A stretch of DNA of 48,692 nt from Alphaproteobacteria bacterium (GTDB lineage Bacteria > Pseudomonadota > Alphaproteobacteria > Sphingomonadales > Kordiimonadaceae), in contig JABXIS010000073.1 of the NCBI GenBank assembly GCA_013372975.1, positions 1-48,692 of the forward strand, given 5' to 3'. Positions 25,700 to 32,119 of the stretch are shown piece after piece. The first letter of the stretch is position 1. Each line of letters opens with the position of its first letter. Position numbers and translations under genes: made by a program. Under the pieces are notes generated by a model. The model was not told the origin of the DNA. It did no database searches and saw nothing but the letters and a program-made list of their open reading frames with translations.

Positions 25700-26689
25700 T
25701 TAGCCGAACAGGGCGTCAATGTCGTCCTGGCTGACCTCTTCTCCTTCTGCCAATCCGAAGTCTTCCTCTTCGCCTGCAGAGGCTGCGGCTTTATCGTCAG
25801 CTTTTTTCTTTTTCTCTTCGTCAGCCTTCTTCTTGGCCTCGTCTTCCTTGGCTTTTTCTTTGGCCTTCTTGGCTTCCTGGGCTTCATGTTCTGCTACAGG
25901 ATCAAAGTCCTCTTCGAACATATTGTCCAATTGCTTTGGATTGACAGCCTCAGGCATCGGCGCTGGCTCTGGTTCGGGTGCAGGTTCTGGCTCAGGCGCA
26001 GGTGCAGGCTCTGGTGCAGGCGCGGGTTCCGCAGCCGTTGCTGCAGCGTCACCACCCAAAAGGGCATCCACTTCAGATTGGTTGATGCCTTCACCCTCAA
26101 GGGCAGGGCCGGAAAGAAGTGATTTGTCTTCCGGAATTGGGCCTGCCGCCTCTTTGGCTTCTTCAATATCCTGATCAGTTACTCCGAGCAGATCACGAAG
26201 TTCCATAACCCGTTGTTCGATGTGCGAAAGCGTTTCAACAACCTTGGAAATACGCTGGCCAGTAATGTCCTGGAAGGAGCAGGCCTCAAAGATGCGCATA
26301 ACGGCATCCTGGCTTGTGGCCACATAGTTGTCCGTATCAGAGGGATCAAGTGCCATGATCTCTTCGGCAGCTTCCATGATCGTGTTGGTCGCTTCTTCCG
26401 TCTGCTGAACAATGGCGTCCAGTTCAAGGCCGGCACGCGGGATGCGGGCGCTTTCCAGATCACCTGGCTGCAGCGACGCAATTTCCTTACGGGCATTGGT
26501 GATATAGTCACTCAACGCCCGGCATTCACGGTAGATTGATGTATCAATTGACTTGAAGAAAACCGACATTGTGCCGATCAGCACCTCGGTTACCGAGGCC
26601 ACGTCGGTTAAAGACAATTGTGTTGTGTCTTGCTTCCGCAGGCTGTCTACAAGGAGCTCAATCTGCTTTGGAAGCTTTTCGGACGTCAT
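25700..26689 (-). CDS. cheZ: CheZ, CheY-phosphate phosphatase (long form)
   Basis: A 329-aa protein. The helical catalytic domain (about residues 5-170) contains FQDITGQRISKV with D141 and Q145, which match the acid and glutamine of the E. coli active site (D143, Q147). A disordered region follows, including a Pro/Glu/Ala repeat (221-244) and a Lys/Glu-rich stretch (270-300). Two peptides resemble the CheY-docking C-terminus of CheZ and N-terminus of FliM: GINQSEVDALLGG (201-213) and the terminal VSQDDIDALFG (319-329). It should speed dephosphorylation of CheY-P in chemotaxis. The start overlaps the cheY stop by 1 nt (TAATG). Confidence 0.93.
   Translation of the reverse strand: MTSEKLPKQIELLVDSLRKQDTTQLSLTDVASVTEVLIGTMSVFFKSIDTSIYRECRALSDYITNARKEIASLQPGDLESARIPRAGLELDAIVQQTEEATNTIMEAAEEIMALDPSDTDNYVATSQDAVMRIFEACSFQDITGQRISKVVETLSHIEQRVMELRDLLGVTDQDIEEAKEAAGPIPEDKSLLSGPALEGEGINQSEVDALLGGDAAATAAEPAPAPEPAPAPEPEPAPEPEPAPMPEAVNPKQLDNMFEEDFDPVAEHEAQEAKKAKEKAKEDEAKKKADEEKKKKADDKAAASAGEEEDFGLAEGEEVSQDDIDALFG
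25958..26029 (-). repeat. Pro/Glu/Ala repeat tract inside cheZ
   Basis: Short units related to ggctctggtgcagg repeat and encode EPAPAPEPAP-type sequence at residues 221-244 of CheZ. The tract forms part of the flexible linker between the two docking-like peptides. Confidence 0.7.
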
Positions 26690-27075
26690 TAGAAATCTCC
26701 GAGAACGGCAACCAATTTGGTTTTCAGTGTCGCTGCGTTAAACGGCTTCACAATATAGTTGTTCACGCCAGCCTTTTTGGCAGCGATCACGTTGTCGGTT
26801 TTGGATTCTGCAGTCACCATGATGAAAGGCGTGGCCTTAAGCTGGTTATCTGCCCGAACTTCTTTGAGAAGCTCGTAACCGGTCATTGGTTCCATGTTCC
26901 AGTCTGAAATAATCAGGCCATATTGCTTGGCACGAGCTTTCTCCAGCGCCATTGCGCCGTCCGTTGCCTCATCAACATTGTTGAAGCCCAATTGTTTCAG
27001 AAGGTTGCGAACAATCCGCAACATTGTTTTGTAGTCGTCGACGATCAGGATCGGCATACCCAAATCAACGGCCAT
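26689..27075 (-). CDS. cheY: CheY-type single-domain response regulator
   Basis: A 128-aa receiver domain with all key residues: the acidic pair in [10 protein letters not shown], the phospho-acceptor Asp in [13 protein letters not shown], the Thr in IMVTAES and the Lys in YIVKPF. A single aromatic/Tyr switch region is also present. Phospho-CheY would bind the flagellar motor switch. It is the first gene of a cheY-cheZ pair, with a GAGGAA ribosome-binding site. A 7-bp hairpin lies in its leader (27139-27160). Confidence 0.95.
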   Translation of the reverse strand: MAVDLGMPILIVDDYKTMLRIVRNLLKQLGFNNVDEATDGAMALEKARAKQYGLIISDWNMEPMTGYELLKEVRADNQLKATPFIMVTAESKTDNVIAAKKAGVNNYIVKPFNAATLKTKLVAVLGDF

Positions 27076-27138
27076 GATAATTCCTCAATATTATGATTTC
27101 GTACCACCGGCGCCAACAGGGACACCGCTAAATTCCCT

Positions 27139-27160
27139 AATCGGGACACTAGCCCCGATT
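27139..27160. other. Inverted repeat in the cheY leader
   Basis: AATCGGG and CCCGATT form a 7-bp inverted repeat with an 8-nt loop, 64 nt upstream of the cheY start, in the gap shared with the divergent MaoC gene. It could be an operator or an RNA hairpin. Confidence 0.35.
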
Positions 27161-27335
27161 GCATGAAGAATTGGTTAACCCAAAGAAAACTAAGATTCAA
27201 ATGTTAACTCCACACTCCATTGCAATATCATGGCCTGATTGTCCCCTTAAGTGCAAGAAAAGCTGGACAAAAAGTCAGCGTTTGCCGCAAACAAAGCTAT
27301 ATTTTGCGGATTTCGAGCAGGGAGCACGGTCTTTT

Positions 27336-27761
27336 ATGGTTAACCAGATATTTTTCGAGGATATTCATGTGGGCCAGCGCGAGTCGATCACCAAATTGGT
27401 GACGGCAGAAATGATTGAAACGTTTGCTGAAATCTCTGGCGATGTTAATCCGTTGCATCTGGACGCAGACTATGCCGCCACTACCCGCTTCGGGGAGCGT
27501 ATTGCGCATGGTGCGCTGACGAGCAGTTTCATTTCAGCTGTGCTTGGCACACGACTTCCGGGCATCGGTGCCGTGTTCATGAGCCAAAGCATGCGGTTCC
27601 TCGCCCCAGTGAAGATCGGTGCCACGGTTGAAGCGATCGTTGAAGTGGTCGGGTGTGAAAAGAACCGGGTTTCCTACAGAACCTGCTGTATGGTAGGGGA
27701 TAAAATGGTGGTGGAAGGCGAAGCATTGGTGTATGTCCCGAGCCAGCCAAGGGCCTCGTAA
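27336..27761 (+). CDS. MaoC-like (R)-specific enoyl-CoA hydratase
   Basis: A 141-aa single hot-dog domain from the ATG at 27336; in-frame sequence upstream is not convincing. The hydratase-2 motif is SGDVNPLHLDADYA, with the catalytic Asp and His, followed by the GERIAHGALTSSFISAVLG helix. These enzymes hydrate 2-enoyl-CoA to the (R)-3-hydroxyacyl-CoA and often supply polyhydroxyalkanoate synthesis. It is followed 42 nt later by ribF, and the two may share a transcript, though no functional link is obvious. Confidence 0.9.
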   Translation: MVNQIFFEDIHVGQRESITKLVTAEMIETFAEISGDVNPLHLDADYAATTRFGERIAHGALTSSFISAVLGTRLPGIGAVFMSQSMRFLAPVKIGATVEAIVEVVGCEKNRVSYRTCCMVGDKMVVEGEALVYVPSQPRAS

Positions 27762-27803
27762 GCAGGCCCGAAAACCAGAACGAGAGAAGGAACGGGTTGG
27801 CCT

Positions 27804-28832
27804 ATGCGCCTGCTCAGGCATATCAGCGAAGTGAAAAACGCCTATCGCGGCAACGTGGTAGCCCTTGGTAATTTCGATGGTTTTCATCGTGGCCACCAGG
27901 TGGTGATCGGCGAGGCTGGGCGGCTTGCTCGTGCCATGAACCTTGGCCTGACAGTTGTGGTTACTGAGCCTCATCCTGTCAGTTTCTTCGCACCCAAAGC
28001 ACCACCTTTCCGCCTTACACCTTTTCGTGAAAGGGCGCAGCTACTGGAACAGTTTGGTGTAGATCAGCTTCTGGTGCTGCCTTTTGACAAGGATCTTGCG
28101 TCCATGCCTGCGCAGGAATTTGTGTCGCAAATTCTGCTCGACGGGCTGGATACCAAACATGTTTTCGTGGGCTATGACTACCGGTTCGGCAAGGGCCGGG
28201 GTGGCGGCACTGATGTGCTGGCCTGGATGGGTGAGATGGAAGGTTTTGGCCTCAGTGTGATCAAGCCGGTAACTGTTGGGCTCGAAGGGTATGCTGGAGA
28301 AATCTATAGTTCCACGCTTGTGCGTCAGGCTTTGCAGGCAGGCGAAGCCCGCAAGGCTGCGGCGCTTTTGGGCCATTGGTGGTCCATCAATGGCCGAGTC
28401 ACAAAGGGAGACCAGCGGGGCCGTACCATCGGGTTCCCAACCGCCAATGTAGAACTGGGCGAAAGCCTGCAGCCCAAGCTGGGTGTATATGCCGTAAGGG
28501 TGCATCTGGATGACGGCGAAGCACCCATCAATGGTGTAGCAAACATTGGTCGTCGCCCAACTTTTGACAAACGTGACATTCTGTTGGAAGCGCATCTGTT
28601 CGATTTTGATGGTGACCTCTACGATAAACATTTGCGGGTAGAGCTTGTTGCTTTCCTGAGGCCAGAGCAGAAATTTGATGGCTTCGAAGCATTGAAGGAG
28701 CAAATCGCCCGCGATTGTAGAGTGGCGCGCATTGTTCTTGCAGAGCCCGAGAATGCGCGCAACAGGCTTGGCGCACCAACACTTGACAGATATCTCACCC
28801 TGTTTCCCGAGCCGCATATCCGAGCCCGTTAA
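27804..28832 (+). CDS. ribF: Bifunctional riboflavin kinase / FAD synthetase
   Basis: A 342-aa enzyme that makes FMN from riboflavin and then FAD. The N-terminal adenylyltransferase domain has LGNFDGFHRGHQ (residues 21-32) and the ISSTxxR-like YSSTLVRQAL near 173. The C-terminal flavokinase domain has GRTIGFPTANVEL near 207 and GVANIGRRPTFD near 240. Length and order match the family. RibF next to ileS-lspA is common in Gram-negatives; here ileS lies about 3 kb downstream with other genes between. Confidence 0.96.
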   Translation: MRLLRHISEVKNAYRGNVVALGNFDGFHRGHQVVIGEAGRLARAMNLGLTVVVTEPHPVSFFAPKAPPFRLTPFRERAQLLEQFGVDQLLVLPFDKDLASMPAQEFVSQILLDGLDTKHVFVGYDYRFGKGRGGGTDVLAWMGEMEGFGLSVIKPVTVGLEGYAGEIYSSTLVRQALQAGEARKAAALLGHWWSINGRVTKGDQRGRTIGFPTANVELGESLQPKLGVYAVRVHLDDGEAPINGVANIGRRPTFDKRDILLEAHLFDFDGDLYDKHLRVELVAFLRPEQKFDGFEALKEQIARDCRVARIVLAEPENARNRLGAPTLDRYLTLFPEPHIRAR

Positions 28833-28850
28833 CCCGCTTTCCAAAATATG

Positions 28851-28913
28851 ATTTGCATTTGTGCCAAGCTGCCCAAACAATTGGAGCACCACGAATTCTG
28901 CATTTATGCAAAT
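28851..28913. promoter_or_regulatory. Pair of inverted ATTTGCAT / ATGCAAAT elements
   Basis: ATTTGCAT (28851-28858) and ATGCAAAT (28906-28913) lie in opposite orientation, 47 nt apart, in the short gap before the solute-binding protein gene at 28922. The similarity extends to ATTTGCATnnnTGC. It may be a two-site operator, but the evidence is sequence symmetry only. Confidence 0.35.
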
Positions 28914-28921
28914 GAGACTCT

Positions 28922-29806
28922 ATGACGAAGAGGTTCCATCCGCGGTATTTCCGCCTGCTACTTTTTGTTGCTGCGACCCTGTTTGCAGGGGCGTGGCAGG
29001 CACGAGCGGGTGATGTTGTTGAGCTTCTCACCAATATGGATTATCCGCCCTATATCGATGACACCTTGCCTGGTGGCGGGCTGCATACTGAAATTATACA
29101 GGCTGCATTCACGGCGGCAGGTGCAGAGCTGAAGATAAGGGTGATGCCTTGGAAAAGGATCACGCGCGAATTGGAAGAAGGCCGGGCCACGGGAAGCTTT
29201 ACCTGGGCCCTGACACCTGAACGGCGCGAAAATTTCATCGTATCGGCCCCTGTGTTTTACAGTGAAGCCATTTTCTTTACCAGACTGGATGATTTCACCG
29301 GCGCCGCAGATATCCAGACCCGCGCCGATCAAGGCAAGCAAACCGTTCTATGTAAGCCGCTTGGCTGGACGATGCCTTCCTTTGCATTACCGTTGCTTGA
29401 AAGCGGTGCGCTACAGGTTGTTCAGCCACCCCGGCTTCGCTTCTGTTTTGAGCTGATGCTCGCGGGGCGGGCGGACTTTGTCGATGTTCCCACCCTCTCA
29501 GCATGGTATGCGTTGCAGGCAATAATGGGTGAAGCCACTGATCCGGAAGCCGTGCGCGTCCGGATAAAGGTGGTACATGATCCTGACGCCGAGGGCGGAA
29601 CAAGCCATGTTCTGTTCGTGAAGTCACCTAATGGCAAGCGTGCCAATGCCTTGTTTGCAAAAGGGATGCAGCTGATTGGGCAAAATGGCACATTGCGCGC
29701 AATCGTTGACAGGCATCTTCAGCCCTACCCCCATGCTAACAAAGAAGCCTTGATAGCTGGTTTGCGGCGGGCAGGGGTCTTGCTGGATCGGGACACCGCG
29801 AACTAA
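28922..29806 (+). CDS. Periplasmic substrate-binding protein (family 3 type)
   Basis: A 294-aa exported protein with a signal peptide ending near WQARAG. The fold is recognised from DYPPYIDDTLPGGGLHTEII, VMPWKRITRELEEGRATGSF and APVFYSEAIFF, typical of bacterial extracellular solute-binding proteins of family 3 (amino acid type). No ABC permease or ATPase is adjacent, so it may serve a distant transporter or a sensor. The ligand is unknown. A pair of inverted ATTTGCAT elements lies just upstream. Confidence 0.85.
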   Translation: MTKRFHPRYFRLLLFVAATLFAGAWQARAGDVVELLTNMDYPPYIDDTLPGGGLHTEIIQAAFTAAGAELKIRVMPWKRITRELEEGRATGSFTWALTPERRENFIVSAPVFYSEAIFFTRLDDFTGAADIQTRADQGKQTVLCKPLGWTMPSFALPLLESGALQVVQPPRLRFCFELMLAGRADFVDVPTLSAWYALQAIMGEATDPEAVRVRIKVVHDPDAEGGTSHVLFVKSPNGKRANALFAKGMQLIGQNGTLRAIVDRHLQPYPHANKEALIAGLRRAGVLLDRDTAN

Positions 29807-29888
29807 AGCGGTAATTTCTCTATTGCCATGGGCGGTTGAATGCCTACAGTCACCCACCAAATAGAGATATACGTATTTGGGGAGCATC

Positions 29889-30626
29889 ATGGAACTTTTG
29901 TTGGATTATCACGTCTGGGTCAGCTTTCTGACCTTGACCTCCCTCGAAATCATTCTGGGTATCGACAATGTTGTCTTCATTGCCCTGCTTGTCGGGCACT
30001 TGCCTGAAGGGCAGCGCAAGAAAGCACGCATGATTGGGCTGACATTGGCCCTTGTTATGCGAATTTTGTTGCTGCTTGGGGTTGCGTGGATCATCAGCTT
30101 GCAAACGCCTTGGATAACCCTGTTTGGCCACGAGCTTTCAGGCAAGGATATTCTGATGCTGCTTGGCGGCGGTTTCCTTCTTTATAAGGGTACCAACAGT
30201 ATCCATGATGAAGTTACAGGCGACCACAAGGAAGAAATCAAGGCTGTCTCCGGTGGCATGGCAGCTGTGATCCTGCAGGTGGTTTTCATCGATATCGTAT
30301 TTAGTTTCGATTCCGTTATGACGGCAGTGGGCATGACGGATGTTATCCCGGTGATCATTGCTGCCATGACCATTGCAATGCTCGTGATGATGTTCTCAAG
30401 TGGTTATATTGCAGCCTTCATTGAGAAATTCCCGACGCTGAAAATTCTGGCGCTCAGCTTTATCATGTTGATTGGTGTCTTCCTTGTGGCTGAAGGTCTC
30501 GGCTTCCATGTGCCGAAGGGATATATCTATTTCGCCATGGCCTATTCACTTGGTGTCGAGATGCTCAATTTGCTCAAGCGTCGGAGGGGTGCGAAGAAAC
30601 GTGTGGAGGCAAAGTCTGCAGATTAG
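29889..30626 (+). CDS. TerC family integral membrane protein
   Basis: A 245-aa protein starting at 29889 with GGGGAG 5 nt upstream. It has seven hydrophobic segments and the TerC signatures LEIILGIDNVVFIALL near the start and VVFIDIVFSFDSVMTAVGM in the middle, with membrane-embedded acidic residues. The segment GDHKEEIKAVSG lies between the helices. Bacterial TerC/Alx-like proteins export manganese or protect metal-handling at the membrane during protein export. A good intrinsic terminator follows. Confidence 0.92.
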   Translation: MELLLDYHVWVSFLTLTSLEIILGIDNVVFIALLVGHLPEGQRKKARMIGLTLALVMRILLLLGVAWIISLQTPWITLFGHELSGKDILMLLGGGFLLYKGTNSIHDEVTGDHKEEIKAVSGGMAAVILQVVFIDIVFSFDSVMTAVGMTDVIPVIIAAMTIAMLVMMFSSGYIAAFIEKFPTLKILALSFIMLIGVFLVAEGLGFHVPKGYIYFAMAYSLGVEMLNLLKRRRGAKKRVEAKSAD

Positions 30627-30631
30627 GACAG

Positions 30632-30658
30632 AGGGCGGCCAGCAAGGTCGCCCTTTTT
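30632..30658 (+). terminator. Rho-independent terminator after terC
   Basis: AGGGCGGCC - AGCAA - GGTCGCCCT forms a 9-bp stem with one mismatch, followed by TTTTT. It lies 6 nt after the TerC stop. Confidence 0.88.
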
Positions 30659-30703
30659 GCTTAACCGGCTGTTAAGGGTCCGCCTCTAGGCTTGAGGTTG
30701 CAG

Positions 30704-31273
30704 ATGGTATCGATTGGGAGACAGGTAATTACCGGGACGCCACGTATTGTTGACAATCTTCATGTTATGCTGGCGCTTGGGAACGAGCAGGCTTCGGCAA
30801 GCCTCAAAGATATTCTGTTGCGCAACCGGATCAGTGTTTTTGCAGCCAGCAATAACAGGGATGCGGTGGATCAGATGCTCACACATTCCTATAATATGAT
30901 CGTGATTGACGAGAATTTCCCCGACCTGGGAGGGATCGATTTTTGTCGGTTTCTCAGGCTGACAAACTCTCCGATGGCTGTCGCGCCAATCGTATTTGGT
31001 ATCCATGAACCGAACCAGAAGAAGGTGATTGCCGCCAGGGATGCTGGCGCAACCAAGATCGCAGTCATGCCTTTTTCAGGGGCTTCTTTGATGAAGGCCA
31101 TGCAGGCCGCGGCCGAAGATGCGCGGGTCATTATACAGGACACCAGCTATAATGGACCGGACCGCCGTTTGCGAGTAGCGCCGCCACCGGGTGGTGTTGA
31201 TCGCCGCAAAAACCAACCTGAGGTGATCGACAGAGCGGCCCAGCTGAAAATTCTCACGGGCGGAGAAAATTGA
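30704..31273 (+). CDS. Degenerate receiver-domain protein, copy 1
   Basis: A 189-aa protein with the CheY-like fold (GAGG 7 nt before the ATG at 30704; an upstream TTG is less likely). The phospho-acceptor position is Asp (D69 in IVIDENFPDLGG). The N-terminal acidic pair is missing (LHVMLALGN in place of LIVDD), and the switch Lys of the KPF motif is replaced (AVMPFSG). About 50 residues follow the domain, with the motif YNGPDRRLR. It is a tandem paralogue of the gene at 31347. No output domain is recognised. A role as a non-phosphorylated adaptor is possible. Confidence 0.85.
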   Translation: MVSIGRQVITGTPRIVDNLHVMLALGNEQASASLKDILLRNRISVFAASNNRDAVDQMLTHSYNMIVIDENFPDLGGIDFCRFLRLTNSPMAVAPIVFGIHEPNQKKVIAARDAGATKIAVMPFSGASLMKAMQAAAEDARVIIQDTSYNGPDRRLRVAPPPGGVDRRKNQPEVIDRAAQLKILTGGEN

Positions 31274-31346
31274 TCGGCCTGTGCCACCGATCCTTGTTTT
31301 TCATGCCCCAGCCCCTATAACGAACTTTCGAACCGGAAAATGATCC

Positions 31347-31901
31347 ATGTTTGGGAGAGCGCCTGTGTCGTTAGGGCAGAAATCCGATCTTAGAGTGTTG
31401 ATCGCAATGGCCAACGGGCAGGCGGCAATCGGGGCGCGAGCTGTTTTCAAGGAGCAGGGCGCCGCGACTTTCATCGTGGTTGAAAACAACCGTGAAGCCA
31501 TGCAGCAGATGAACTCGCATCAGTTCAACCTGCTGCTTGTGGAAGATACATTCCCGGATCTGGGTGGTATTGATTTCGTTCGATATATTCGCATGACAAA
31601 CAGCCCCGTTTCTGTGGCGCCGATCATTTATGCAATGAAAGAACCAAGCCAGAAAACGGTTACAGAAGCGCGCAATGCAGGCGTTAACAAGATGGTTGTA
31701 ATGCCGTTTACTACTGCCAGCCTTGTGAAAAACCTGGACGACATTTTGTTGAAGCCCAAACCCTTCATTCGCGTGACAGGCTATTATGGGCCGGACCGGC
31801 GGGTAAACACCAATGAGTATACTGCAGCTGAGCGGCGCAAAAAGCAGCACGGCCTGTTTCCTGTGGCCAACCAGCAAAAGGTATTCAAAGGCCTCGGGTA
31901 G
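31347..31901 (+). CDS. Degenerate receiver-domain protein, copy 2
   Basis: A 184-aa paralogue of the upstream gene, aligned from LRVLIAMANG onward. The position that holds the phospho-acceptor Asp in copy 1 is Glu here (E66 in LLVEDTFPDLGG). The acidic pair and the KPF lysine are also missing (VVMPFTT). The C-terminal motif YYGPDRRVN is shared, followed by a Lys/Arg-rich tail. Glu at this site often mimics the phosphorylated state, so the two copies may differ in signalling state. Separated by 73 nt, they may form one transcript. Confidence 0.85.
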   Translation: MFGRAPVSLGQKSDLRVLIAMANGQAAIGARAVFKEQGAATFIVVENNREAMQQMNSHQFNLLLVEDTFPDLGGIDFVRYIRMTNSPVSVAPIIYAMKEPSQKTVTEARNAGVNKMVVMPFTTASLVKNLDDILLKPKPFIRVTGYYGPDRRVNTNEYTAAERRKKQHGLFPVANQQKVFKGLG

Positions 31902-32119
31902 GGCGCCTTTCCGCTCGACAGCGGCAGGCAAGATTGTTAAAAGTGCCGCCATGTTATCCAACTTGAAAGTTCGTCAGCGCCTTGCTGGCATTATTATTCG
32001 AATTACTGGCCCGGCGCTAATAGACTAGCGACCGGGGTTTCAAGTTTACGCATTTTCCAGAATTCATAGGGGCACGGCATATTTCTCCGGCCCGCCAGTA
32101 GAGAGCGAGACAATCAGTC

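Noticed and set aside
27264-27278. TGGAC-N5-GTCAG near the MaoC gene as a third copy of the shared operator
   Set aside because: The spacer is 5 rather than 6 nt, and one arm is mismatched, so it does not match the two identical copies.
31902-32119. T-box or other leader RNA before ileS
   Set aside because: I could not find a T-box bulge sequence or a convincing terminator/antiterminator pair, and T-boxes are not expected in alphaproteobacteria.
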